DNA from: DAOVXM01 sp963746255
GTDB taxonomy: Bacteria > Chloroflexota > Anaerolineae > Anaerolineales > UBA4823
Assembly: GCA_963746255.1 (NCBI GenBank)
Contig: CAVVAJ010000009.1
Location: forward strand, 434,001 to 498,000
Direction of reading: 5' to 3'
DNA length: 64,000 bases
In this document: positions 17,464 through 26,573 of the stretch, in pieces
Position numbering within the stretch: position 1 is the first letter of the stretch
Layout: the number at the start of each line of letters is the position of its first letter
The notes under the pieces: model-generated
Database searches by the model: none
The model's input: the letters and a program-made list of their open reading frames with translations, nothing else
What the model was told of the DNA's origin: nothing
Translations under genes and position numbers: made by a program

Positions 17464-18495
17464 TTATGGGATCTGGACTGGGTTGATGAAATCTTGGATA
17501 TTGATATAGATCAGCAAAATTATGAGGACCGTAAAGCCCACCAAGTGCAGTGTATTCTCAAATTTTTGGGGAACACGCCGACGAATTAATATCTCCGGCA
17601 GAACCAATAATATCCTGCCTCCATCCAGCGCGGGGATTGGGAATAAATTGAAAATGCCCAAGGATAAGCTGATTACCATGAAGAACCAGAGTGGATTTTG
17701 TATCTCCTGGTATACGTCGAACATGCCCTTATATCCGAGCGGTCGACCTTGCTCTGGCGAGACGTCTCCCTGCGCTATCCGCACTGGTAGGGAAAGCACA
17801 TTCTTGGTATAGTCCACCGCCACCACAAATCCCCTCGGAATAGCTTTGGTTATCGTTGTCGGTTGGGTGTCGTAGCCCATAGCGATCCCAATCGCACCTT
17901 CTTCGGGGGGTGGATTCTCACGCGGCACCACCATTGTTTCCACCAGCTGATCTCCACGTTCGTACAGCAGCGTAGTTTCTGAGCCTAAATTTGCATAAAT
18001 CGCTTCATATAGATCATCGGTAGTCTTTACCGGAATGTCGTTGATCTGCAGGATAAAATCACCAGCTTCCAATCCGGCTTGTTCAGCGGGTGATCCCGGC
18101 ACAACCTGCAAGACCAGAACCCGATCCGGTACGGGTTCACCCAGGTTATAGAGCAGAACCACCGCCAGGATAATCCCCACCGCGATATTCATCAGCGGTC
18201 CCGCAAACAGCACCCCCAGGCGCACCCATGGGCTTGCAGCAGCCAACCCGCCCTCAACTTCCGGATCGTTCTCGCCTTTCGGGCGCACGAACCCCCCCAG
18301 AGGGATCATATTGATGGTAAATTTGGTACCTTTAGACTCGAACATCGTAGCCACACACGGCGGAAAACCGATTCCGAATTCTTCAACATCGACTTTAAGC
18401 AGTCGCGCAGCTAGGAAATGTCCCAGTTCATGGATAACGATCAATATTGCCAATCCGGCAATAAACTGTAATAGTTGGATTACGAAAGGGTTCAC
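17464..18495 (-). CDS. rseP: Site-2 protease (M50 family), RseP-like
   Basis: A 343-residue intramembrane zinc protease. The catalytic HELGHF sits in the first membrane helix (VIHELGHFLAARLL), a PDZ domain occupies about residues 120-200 (VVPGSPAEQAGLEAGDFILQIND), and the third zinc ligand lies in NLFPIPALDGGRIL. In other bacteria this family releases membrane-held anti-sigma factors or processes lipoprotein signal remnants. The start is GTG 18495. The gene stands alone here without the usual dxr or cdsA neighbours, and no anti-sigma factor is close by, so the substrate cannot be guessed. Confidence 0.92.
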   Translation of the reverse strand: MNPFVIQLLQFIAGLAILIVIHELGHFLAARLLKVDVEEFGIGFPPCVATMFESKGTKFTINMIPLGGFVRPKGENDPEVEGGLAAASPWVRLGVLFAGPLMNIAVGIILAVVLLYNLGEPVPDRVLVLQVVPGSPAEQAGLEAGDFILQINDIPVKTTDDLYEAIYANLGSETTLLYERGDQLVETMVVPRENPPPEEGAIGIAMGYDTQPTTITKAIPRGFVVAVDYTKNVLSLPVRIAQGDVSPEQGRPLGYKGMFDVYQEIQNPLWFFMVISLSLGIFNLFPIPALDGGRILLVLPEILIRRRVPQKFENTLHLVGFTVLIILLIYINIQDFINPVQIP

Positions 18496-18713
18496 GAGTT
18501 CATCTCACTTATATGTACGAATAACCATTAAATATCTTACTGATTATATCCTGTCCGATTACCCCCTACTAGACTAGTGAGGTTCGTAGGATGAATTTCT
18601 AACGAAATTCTAAGCGGAATGAGGCTTCCATACGCCCAATTTGGTAGTTTTGCTTGGTGGGTGGTCTTAAATCCGGATAGTTATGAGAAGATTCTGTTAA
18701 GTGAAGCACGAGC

Positions 18714-19701
18714 TTACTGGGCGGGCGCTTCAGTTGTTAACTCTGCTTTCCCCCCCGGATGAGCGGTAATCACCTGCGTCACACCGGAAATCCCTGCCAA
18801 TCGCTCCTTAACCAGGTCTTGGTGGGTTGCTTCGCAAATGACATGGACGTTCGCACCGGCATCGATAGTGTATGCGGCAGGCAATCCTTCAGCGCGCCAG
18901 GCGATGACTTGCTCCATCACAGCCAAAGTGGTAGGTTCCCAATACAGCAGCCTGGGAGTAGATGTCATCATTACAGCATGCATGAGGTTGCAGTCTAGCT
19001 CGATAATATCAGCCAGCAACTCGAAATCGCGCTGTCAGGATTGCGCGGCGGCAGATCTCCAAGCGGCGGGGCGCATCGGCGATCCGGGCGTTCTGCAGGA
19101 GGCTGGTATGTGCCAGATCATGACCCGCAGTCGATCCTACCAGTTTATGCTCCTGGTTGATCATCGCGATATGGTCCACTAAAGGCCAATGTTCTGGAGG
19201 CGCGATGGAGATCGCTGCTGAATCAGCTTCACATTCGGAAATCTGCCATTCTACAAACCCAGATGGTATCGACCGGCAGGCTGATCCAGACCCCTGGCGT
19301 GCCAACTGCGAGAGCTGTTTCTCCGTCAGGTCCAAACCGGCGGCCTGGCTCGCAGCGATTGCCAGAGCTGCGAAAGCGGATGCAGACGAAGCTATCCCCG
19401 CGCCCATCGGGAAGTTGTTTTCACTTTCCACATGGGCATAGGTTTGAGTACCGGACAGCCCGCGGACGATATCCAGGAAGTTGCTGACGCGCGCAACTGC
19501 CACTTGGTTTGCAGGCTGCCCCTGCAGCACCAGCTCATCCGCGCTAAAGCTGGGGTTGAATTTGACCGATGTACGCGAGAAGAGTCCAGCCAAGTTCATC
19601 GAAATTGAACCGTTGGCCGGGATGCGGGTTTCGGGCTCGCAATTCCCCCAATACTTGATGAAGGCGATGTTGGGGTGGGCGGTGGCGGTAGATGATCCCA
19701 T
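18714..19701 (-). pseudogene. mvaD: Diphosphomevalonate / phosphomevalonate decarboxylase, frameshifted
   Basis: Frame one (19701 to about 19024) encodes the N-terminal two thirds of a GHMP-fold decarboxylase: ATAHPNIAFIKYWG, NNFPMGAGIASSASAFAALA and RQGSGSACRSIPSGFVEW are the family's hallmarks. The frame then runs into a stop at 19009. The C-terminal third continues in another frame (ELLADIIELDCNLMHAVMM, then AGANVHVICE) to 18714. The expected join LTA-RDFELLADIIE needs two more bases, as if one GC unit of a GCGCGC run at about 19026-19030 were missing. In Chloroflexota, homologues act on mevalonate phosphate or diphosphate to make isoprenoid precursors; which substrate applies here is not visible. 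No other mevalonate-pathway gene is in the window. Confidence 0.85.
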
Positions 19702-20308
19702 GGTGCGAGTTTACCATATCGATTGGATCTAATACGAATTTTGACTATGTAGTCACAATAAATAAACCCGCCACGGTTGAGGTAGGTTGAATGAACCTTT
19801 CTGTTGACCAGCAAAACACAGATCCGCGATACCGGTACACCATACTCGGAGGCAGTTCAGAACAAACAGAAGAACCGCTCCAAAGGTCTGCATAACATTC
19901 GTGTATCCCCCTCCAAGATCACCATAATTTCGAGTTAACCGCTTGAATTACCTGGTGAGTACTCATCGAAATAGCACTACTGTGAAAATTCTCTCACAAA
20001 AGAGCCATATCTCTTGTGAATTGGGAAGGAATAACGTGTATACTGATATAAGCAACCGTTATCAGGAAGTATTTATACTTGTATGGCTTCGTTCAACTCG
20101 GGACTGTGTGACGGCGCAATGTACCGTAATTTGGACTTTCTCTCTTTCTGCCACAACAATCCTTAAATCGTTCGGCCGTGAAAATATACCCCATCACCAA
20201 ATGCGTAGATGTCAATCTGAGAGAATTGAAGAATAGGTTGAGCTTGCTACAATCTCTACTCACCAGTACTGAATTTAGACAAGTTATATGTTCAAATAGG
20301 AAAAGAAG
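19702..20308. other. Gene-free region
   Basis: About 600 bases between the decarboxylase start and the charged helical protein have no frame with a credible ribosome binding site. It must hold promoters for the two diverging genes, but no clear -10/-35 pair stands out. Confidence 0.35.
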
Positions 20309-20704
20309 ATGAGTGAAAAAAGTCAATCAAAACAGCAAGAGGGACTCGAGCAGCGGAAACAAGAACGGCAGGAATTAGAGCAGCAGCAGGAACAGGATCG
20401 AAAATTTCGGCAAGATGAACAACAGTTACCGGAGCAGCAACAGGAAGAGGATCGAAAATTTCGGCAAGAGGAGCAGCAAGAACTGGAGCAGCAACAAAAA
20501 CAGAAACGAAAACCGCAGCAAGAGGAGCAGCAAGAACTGGATCAGCGGCAGGAACAGAAACGAAAGCTACGGCAAGAAGAGCAGCGGCAGCTTGATCAGC
20601 AACTGGAACAGAAACGAAAGCTACGGCAAGAAGAGCAGCGGCAACTGGATCAGCAGCAGGAACAGAAGCGAAAAATACGTCAAGAACAGCAGAAGAAGAA
20701 ATAA
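20309..20704 (+). CDS. Highly charged Gln/Glu/Arg/Lys repeat protein (predicted single long helix)
   Basis: A 131-residue protein composed almost only of Q, E, R, K, D and L. From residue 27 an 18-residue unit of the type QEQKRKLRQEEQRQLDQQ recurs five times (27-44, 45-62, 63-80, 81-98, 99-116) plus a partial sixth. Eighteen residues equal five turns of an alpha helix, and the alternating acidic and basic patches resemble stable single alpha helices or coiled coils. The ATG follows AGGAAAAGAAG. After the TAA at 20702 the same frame stays open for 63 further codons with a plausible helical composition (FEKARNEVKALTNDVRSDME), so the gene may once have been longer. No function is recognised. Confidence 0.6.
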   Translation: MSEKSQSKQQEGLEQRKQERQELEQQQEQDRKFRQDEQQLPEQQQEEDRKFRQEEQQELEQQQKQKRKPQQEEQQELDQRQEQKRKLRQEEQRQLDQQLEQKRKLRQEEQRQLDQQQEQKRKIRQEQQKKK

Positions 20705-20896
20705 CTAAGGCTGAAACCACATGGACACCAGAACCAGCATGGTTTTGAGAAGGCGCGTAATGAAGTTAAAGCCCTAACTAATGACGTTCGTTCGGATATG
20801 GAAATGCTATTAGGGAAATTGAATAAATTACAACAACTTCAGCATCTGAAGCCGCACAACCACTCGCTTGGCGGATCCTACCTCGGCGCCCAATGA
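20705..20896 (+). pseudogene. In-frame continuation of the charged repeat protein after TAA
   Basis: Directly after the stop at 20702-20704 the same frame reads on for 63 codons to TGA 20894-20896. It includes an amphipathic segment (FEKARNEVKALTND, then MEMLLGKLNKLQQLQHLK) that looks like coding sequence for a coiled coil. There is no new start with a ribosome binding site. It is best explained as the lost C-terminal part of the upstream gene, cut by a single nonsense change; read-through is a weaker alternative. Confidence 0.4.
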
Positions 20897-21485
20897 TAGA
20901 ATTGTAACGCTAGACCGCTCGGCTCACAGCCGTTGAGACCAGGAAATTTTCAAGATAATCCAATGCCAGTAGATGTAAATTGTCCTCATGAAACCCCCCT
21001 AGCCAAGGCTTCCCGCGTCAACACCGCCCTCCCATGTCATACAGGCATGAACACAAGCGATGTGGTTGAGATTTGCCACGAATCCATTTATGTTTACTCA
21101 TCATTTCCCAAATACGTCTCCCCTCGCAGATAATTGTGTTGCATCCTGGAAGTTGCTATATCGGTTTACCTTGATCGAGAATCTAAACGGCTGACGAATG
21201 ATGTATTTGTGTAACCATTGATAGCTTGATATTTTCGTAAGCCACTTTCGTGATTATTTCTCCCGCCAATGTCGACCTAAAACTGGGTCGGTTGTGCCGT
21301 ACATGGACATTCTGGGATAACCAGACGTCGTAGTTTAATTGGGAGGTAGCGCATCGAAGTTGCCCGTCAACATTAGATAACGTGCTTCTCGACAGATCTT
21401 TCGGTGAACGACACCGATTGCCAGCAACCAATCGTCTCCCAGCCGGGTTGTACCCTTCATACTGACAAACCATGGAGAATGGACT
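20897..21485. other. Gene-free region
   Basis: About 590 bases separate the repeat protein from the small membrane protein. Open frames here (for example 20933-21133) have no ribosome binding site and no recognisable composition. Nothing else was seen. Confidence 0.35.
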
Positions 21486-21881
21486 ATGAACCTGAAGAAT
21501 CTATTTACAACCAGCGCACTGGTCGCTATCATGCTAGGATTGGGGTTGATCCTGGTACCGGTGCCGTTGATGACCGCCCGCACCGGCCAGCCCCCTGATA
21601 TTCTGACCACGCATGTTGCCAGGCAGTTTGGCACAGTCATGCTGACCAGCGGGGTGATCTCCTGGATGGCACGCAATGCAGCAGATTCGGCTGCCCGCAA
21701 TGCCATCGTGGTCGGCTTGACCCTGCTGTACGTGCTGTTGCCTATCGAGACTGCCATCTCAGTCGTGCGCGGGGCGGAAAGCGTCGAAGGCTTAGTGCTG
21801 GTGATCATTTTTGGGTTATTGGCTTTTGGCTTCCTTTTGATTGGCAAACCCAGATTTACCCCCAGAGGCAGCAACCAATGA
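21486..21881 (+). CDS. Small four-helix membrane protein
   Basis: A 131-residue protein with four predicted membrane helices, at about residues 8-30, 46-62, 70-92 and 102-122. The segment HVARQFGTVMLTSGVISWMARN between helices one and two resembles small uncharacterised membrane proteins of the DUF4345-like kind, but the family is not certain. Its stop overlaps the start of the following DUF1858 gene (ATGA), so the two are translationally coupled. A GGAGA stretch is the ribosome binding site. Confidence 0.7.
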   Translation: MNLKNLFTTSALVAIMLGLGLILVPVPLMTARTGQPPDILTTHVARQFGTVMLTSGVISWMARNAADSAARNAIVVGLTLLYVLLPIETAISVVRGAESVEGLVLVIIFGLLAFGFLLIGKPRFTPRGSNQ

Positions 21882-22132
21882 AATTAACTCCGAAAACAAA
21901 AGTATCTGATATCCTGGAAGAATACGGCGACATCGCCGAGGTGATGGAGGTGTTTGGCGTTAAGCGCGTGGCGCGCTATTCGTTCCGCCGGATGCTTACC
22001 AAGGCCCTGACGGTTGAGATAGCCGCCCGTGTGCATCGGGTCCCACTCGATGAATTTATGGAAACACTGAATAATGCTATCGAATTGCATACGAAGAATC
22101 AAGAATCGCAAAACAGTAGCGGGGCAGAGTGA
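21878..22132 (+). CDS. DUF1858-type small protein
   Basis: An 84-residue protein starting KLTPKTKVSDILEEYGDIAEVMEVFGV, the pattern of the DUF1858 domain (a small helical domain often found beside hemerythrin-like, DUF2249 or Fe-S proteins). Many members have a cysteine pair after the first two helices; here that position reads KRVARYSFRRML without cysteine, so a metal role is unlikely. It overlaps the upstream membrane protein gene by four bases. Confidence 0.7.
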   Translation: MKLTPKTKVSDILEEYGDIAEVMEVFGVKRVARYSFRRMLTKALTVEIAARVHRVPLDEFMETLNNAIELHTKNQESQNSSGAE

Positions 22133-22207
22133 GTGAGACAAAATGAGGGGTAAAACTTCGAGACATTTTTTCGGCCAACAGATGTTCCAACCCTCAAGGA
22201 GTACATC

Positions 22208-22330
22208 ATGGCCAAGAATACTCCCGGCTTAAAAAAACTCCACATCATCGATTATCGGCCACCAGCATGGCTGCGCGAACAGAAAACTGTTGTCTATTGC
22301 CAGTACATCACCAAGGTGATGTTGAGGTGA
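22208..22330 (+). CDS. Short ORF of 40 codons with a good ribosome binding site
   Basis: ATG 22208 is preceded by AAGGAG with seven bases spacing. The frame gives 40 residues (it begins MAKNTPGLKKLHIIDYRPP) and ends at TGA 22328-22330. It follows the DUF1858 gene by 75 bases in the same direction. The peptide has no membrane segment. It may be a genuine small protein or the 5' remnant of a truncated gene; no continuation was found in other frames downstream. Confidence 0.35.
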   Translation: MAKNTPGLKKLHIIDYRPPAWLREQKTVVYCQYITKVMLR

Positions 22331-22620
22331 GCGTGCGCGGTGGCTGATTGCATAACGTTTGCCCATATCATCTGTTGAATAAAACATATGGCTTATCTAT
22401 TCGAAGTCCATTTAGCAGATCGGGGAGATGCTAACATCTGGTGGAATTGCGCTGCCCTTTTCTCAACCGAGCGTGTAAAATTGGGATTGGTGGCGCGACC
22501 GAAGGATGATTTGGCCAATATGACCTGCTCATCAGGATGCAATTCAAGAGATCATGATGTTGGCGATTTACGTTCGCACTATTATTAGGTTTGTGTATTA
22601 GGCAATACATAGGATAACTG

Positions 22621-24396
22621 ATGAGACCACAGGAGAAAATATACGCGCTCCGAGAATTAATGCGCAAGAACGAGATTAATGCCTGGATTGTACCCAGCAC
22701 CGACCCCCATCAAAGCGAATATGTCGCTGAATGCTGGCGAGCGCGTGAATGGCTCTCGGGTTTCACTGGTTCAGCGGGGATAGTAGTCGTCACGCAGGAG
22801 AAAGCCGGGTTGTGGACTGACTCACGCTACCATATCCGCGCCGCGCAGGAGTTGGCTGGCTCTGGTATCGAGCTGTTCAAAGTGGGGCTTCCAGGTGTCC
22901 CTACGTATATCGAATGGTTGACCACCGAGATTGAAAGCGGGGGCGTGGTTGGATTGGATGGTCGTGTATTTTCGGTCGCCGAGGTGGAGCGCCTTACGAA
23001 AGCATTTGCTGATAAATCGATCACTATTCATTCTCAGCTCGACCTGATTGGAAAGCTCTGGCAGGACCGCCCATCTATCCCTCGGCACCCAATATATATT
23101 CTTGATGAAAAATTTAGTGGTGAGTCGCGGGTGGCAAAAACTACCCGCATCCGAGACAAAATTAAGGAACAGGGCGCCAGTGCACATCTGATCGCCAGCT
23201 TGGATGATATCGCCTGGATATTGAATATCCGCGGGGGTGATGTATCATACAACCCGGTTGGTATCTGCTTCCTGATGATATCTCTTGATGAAGTACGTCT
23301 ATTTATTCATGCTGAGAAAGTTCCCCAGGATGTTAAGGCAGCCCTGCAGGCTGATGGGGTGCTGATCGCCGAATACGAAGAGTTGCATCCGTTCTTGCAG
23401 CGGTTACCTTCAAATATGGTTGTCCTTATCGACCCTGAAAAAATAAACTATATGATCAAGGAAATAATTGAAGAAAACAGCCAAATTAAGCAATGTTCGA
23501 GTATTCCGGAAGGTTTAAAAGCGATAAAAAATAGTACCGAGCTGGCGGGGATCTGTAGAGCGCATATACGTGATGGGGTCGCCATGGTGCGCTGGCTGTA
23601 CTGGTTAGAACAACAGCGCCCACTGACTGCCCACACGGAAATCACGATTGCGGAGAAATTGGCCGAGCTGCGGAGCCTAGGTGAACATTACCAGGGGCTG
23701 AGTTTCGGGACAATTTCGGCCTACCAGGCTAATGGGGCGATTGGTCACTATGCTCCAACGCCAGATACCACTGTCACATTAAAACCGGAGGGGTTACTAG
23801 TAATTGACTCGGGTGGGCAATATCTAGATGGCACAACGGATATTACCAGGACAATATCTCTTGGCTCTCCAGACGCTGATCAAAAACATGCATTCACTGC
23901 AGTTTTGAAGGCGCACATCAGGATCGCCAGTACAATCTTCCCGCAGGGGACGCAGGGAGGGCAACTAGAAGCGATTGCGAAAGAACCACTTTGGCAGCAG
24001 GGCTATGAGTGCCGCCATGGTATCGGTCATGGTATCGGCCACTTCCTGAACGTCCACGAAGGCCCACAGCGGTTCTCAAAAGGGAATACGGTGCCGATTG
24101 AGCTGGGCATGGTTACTTCCAATGAGCCCGGTGTCTATTTCGAAGGGAAATTCGGCATCCGCATTGAGAATGTCGTTATCACCGTCCCCCATAGTACAAC
24201 TGAATTCGGAGATTTCTATCGTTTTGAGACAGTTTCTTACTGTCCAATAGATATTAACCTGATCGAGATACCTCTGCTCACAACAGCAGAGAAAGATTGG
24301 CTTAATGAGTACCACCAGACGGTATATGAGAAGCTTGCTCCGTTTCTCTCGTCTGAAGAAAATGTTTGGTTAAGGGTCGCAACCCGGAAGATATGA
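22621..24396 (+). CDS. Xaa-Pro aminopeptidase (aminopeptidase P, M24B), long form
   Basis: It removes an N-terminal residue that precedes proline. The 591-residue protein is the three-domain form, resembling eukaryotic cytosolic aminopeptidase P more than the shorter E. coli PepP: two creatinase-like N-terminal domains (start MRPQEKIYALRELMRKNEINAWIVPSTDPHQSEY) and a C-terminal pita-bread domain. The metal ligands lie in DSGGQYLDGTTDITRT (two Asp), in HGIGHGIGHFLNVHEGP (His), in NEPGVY (Glu) and in FGIRIENVV (Glu). It probably acts in the cytoplasm because no signal peptide is present. It stands alone. Confidence 0.92.
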   Translation: MRPQEKIYALRELMRKNEINAWIVPSTDPHQSEYVAECWRAREWLSGFTGSAGIVVVTQEKAGLWTDSRYHIRAAQELAGSGIELFKVGLPGVPTYIEWLTTEIESGGVVGLDGRVFSVAEVERLTKAFADKSITIHSQLDLIGKLWQDRPSIPRHPIYILDEKFSGESRVAKTTRIRDKIKEQGASAHLIASLDDIAWILNIRGGDVSYNPVGICFLMISLDEVRLFIHAEKVPQDVKAALQADGVLIAEYEELHPFLQRLPSNMVVLIDPEKINYMIKEIIEENSQIKQCSSIPEGLKAIKNSTELAGICRAHIRDGVAMVRWLYWLEQQRPLTAHTEITIAEKLAELRSLGEHYQGLSFGTISAYQANGAIGHYAPTPDTTVTLKPEGLLVIDSGGQYLDGTTDITRTISLGSPDADQKHAFTAVLKAHIRIASTIFPQGTQGGQLEAIAKEPLWQQGYECRHGIGHGIGHFLNVHEGPQRFSKGNTVPIELGMVTSNEPGVYFEGKFGIRIENVVITVPHSTTEFGDFYRFETVSYCPIDINLIEIPLLTTAEKDWLNEYHQTVYEKLAPFLSSEENVWLRVATRKI

Positions 24397-24595
24397 TGGT
24401 TGCTCACCCGATGAGTTGGCAGAAGCGTTTCGAATATTACCCCTGGATAAACAGTATCTAGATTAAGCGCGATAAGTCTCGCGATTGTTCTGACTCCTGT
24501 CTACCTTACTGTCCAAAGTTACCATTGGGTTTCTTGTCGAGCAGGGTTTAGTTTCTGTATCGCAATCGGATAAACCATGAGGATTAGGGGGTACG

Positions 24596-24856
24596 ATGAC
24601 CATTTTAATGGGGTTATTACTTCTGTGTGCTGCCTGGTCTGTGGCTGCCAGTTTGCTGATTGTCAGGGAGCTGGATAAACGGGGTATCCAGGTAAGACTT
24701 ATCTGGATGAGACTGATGTTGTTCAATTACCTAAAGCAGTATATCGAGATGCGCGGGCGGAACAGGGGCGAATTCGCCTCCTCTTCTACCATTATTTCGT
24801 GCGATTCCTGTAGGGCGGGATTAGCGCGTTTAGAGTTATCGCTTTTCGCTACTTGA
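24596..24856 (+). CDS. Small single-pass membrane protein, possibly frameshifted near its end
   Basis: The first 52 residues form one N-terminal membrane helix (LMGLLLLCAAWSVAASLLIV) followed by a basic amphipathic part (RELDKRGIQVRLIWMRLMLF, then NYLKQYIEM). The last 30 residues are of different composition. In a neighbouring frame from about 24756, EQGRIRLLFYHYFVRFL ends at a stop and looks like a more natural hydrophobic C-terminus, so an indel around the GCGGGCGG run (about 24753-24760) is likely. The ATG has a weak GGGGG-type site. The function is unknown. Confidence 0.5.
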   Translation: MTILMGLLLLCAAWSVAASLLIVRELDKRGIQVRLIWMRLMLFNYLKQYIEMRGRNRGEFASSSTIISCDSCRAGLARLELSLFAT

Positions 24857-25054
24857 ATTGATCACAATCTCGACATCAAGCTGTTTTTTTCTGCGGAAAG
24901 TTAAATATCCTAATGGAGGGGAAGTGTAAGGTTGGTATTAAAGCTGGGCAACTTGTCTTGCTGTGAATTGAAATCATGACGAGACGGCGGTTAGTTTTTA
25001 TACAACCAATAAAAACCTTTGTTGTGGGGTATTACCGGTCAGATGAATAATAAC

Positions 25055-26338
25055 TTACTCTTGCTCAACGATTGGCTGCCAGGCAGGCTGTCTGCCGGCC
25101 GTTATGACCCAGTGTTCGCGATCTTCTACAACGATTTCAAAGATTTCTGGTTGGTCGTACGGTCCCGCGCTGAACGCCAGCGATCTCCCGTCCGGTGACC
25201 AGGAAAGCGATTGTACATTTTCAAATCGTCCTAGATCAATGTGTTCCACCGCGCTTAAATTGGCAACAATGATGTTATACAGGTTGCTCTCAGGTCCTTG
25301 TAGTTCTGCCAGATATGCTAAATTATTACCATCAGGGGCAAATACTGGTCCAAATGCATACCCAATATCGTAGGCTGGAGATACTGCTCTTTCATCGTCA
25401 TTTTGGATTGCGTTAACCCAGATGCGTTCATCGCCAGCTGGTACGTAAGCTAACCGATCGTAGGCGAGAAGGGTGCTGTCAGATGACCAACTGTACCCGC
25501 CGATCACCTCATCCCAGGCTTGGTATACATCTTGATCGAAGTCATAATAAGCGAATAGTCCACGACCTTCCATACCCATGACTTCATCAAATCCCAGATA
25601 TCGTCCGTCCGGTGACCACTTAGGCGATACGATTGTGTAGCCTCTCTCTGGGGATACTAGTTCAAAAGGCAAGTTCTCCTGAATATCTATCCCCCATATA
25701 CCTGTCGCAAATTGCTTGGCGTTCCCTTGTCGGACGCCGAGGAAATAGTCCATATCGATTGGCAATGAGTAAGCGAGCTGGTGAGTACCTGGTCGCCAAT
25801 CATATCCAGATATCTGATCTGCTTCAAATAGAACACTTGCTTCCCCGGTTTCTACCGAGTACATCCACAACCCTTGGATGTAGCTGTAGCCTGACTCTTG
25901 TGGAGAATTCACTTGCTGACGGAAAGCAAGGAACTGTCCATCTGATGACCATTTCGGACAACAGTATGTAGCGGTTATTTCATCCATGGCAGGTTGCCAA
26001 CGAACGGCGTCATTGGTAATTTGCTGTTGTTCGCCAGATTCTGGATTGATCAGCCATACGTTCTCTTCAACCCCGATATAAGCGACCCATTCTCCAAGAG
26101 TGTCTTCAGTTGGGGGTGGAGCTGCCGTGAGTGATTCCGTTTGTATCTGCTCAGGAGCAGTAGCTGTCGAAGTGACAACAGCTTTGTTTATTACCGTTGG
26201 TATCTCAGCATCCGTTGCCCGCGATAACGGTGCTTGACTCGTCTGCGTTGGTCTGGGGGCACCAGCCGCAGGCCTAGGCAGATTACAAGCTCCGAGTAAT
26301 AGTATGCTTACCAGGAGAAGATAGGTCCGTTGTATCAT
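25055..26338 (-). CDS. Lipoprotein with TolB/WD40-like beta-propeller
   Basis: The start at 26338 (MIQRTYLLLVSILLLGAC) gives a lipoprotein signal with the lipobox LLGAC, so the protein is anchored outside the membrane. A low-complexity Thr/Pro/Ala linker follows, then repeated blades of the type WSPDGRYLGFD, FAPDGNNLAYLAELQG and WSPDGRSLAFSAGP, typical of TolB-like propellers. The frame is open from 26362, but the first eight codons break the signal peptide pattern. Such lipoproteins probably bind ligands or proteins at the cell surface. It is one of several secreted proteins in this part of the window. Confidence 0.82.
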   Translation of the reverse strand: MIQRTYLLLVSILLLGACNLPRPAAGAPRPTQTSQAPLSRATDAEIPTVINKAVVTSTATAPEQIQTESLTAAPPPTEDTLGEWVAYIGVEENVWLINPESGEQQQITNDAVRWQPAMDEITATYCCPKWSSDGQFLAFRQQVNSPQESGYSYIQGLWMYSVETGEASVLFEADQISGYDWRPGTHQLAYSLPIDMDYFLGVRQGNAKQFATGIWGIDIQENLPFELVSPERGYTIVSPKWSPDGRYLGFDEVMGMEGRGLFAYYDFDQDVYQAWDEVIGGYSWSSDSTLLAYDRLAYVPAGDERIWVNAIQNDDERAVSPAYDIGYAFGPVFAPDGNNLAYLAELQGPESNLYNIIVANLSAVEHIDLGRFENVQSLSWSPDGRSLAFSAGPYDQPEIFEIVVEDREHWVITAGRQPAWQPIVEQE

Positions 26339-26573
26339 GTTTTTCCCTGTGCTACTCGTCACTATACCTAAAACGCTACGAAATGTTGAAAAGTTCCCTG
26401 AAAGTTCTCAAACGTAATATCCAAGGAATCGACTGTACTATTATAAGGGGCATTTACTACATGACAGAGCAGTGGATTCCGTACAAATAGGAGAAATGGA
26501 GGGGCGAATAGGCGAGAGATTATCTCCACGCGAACCCTGACATGATTTGTACTCAATATCTGATAGAAATAAC

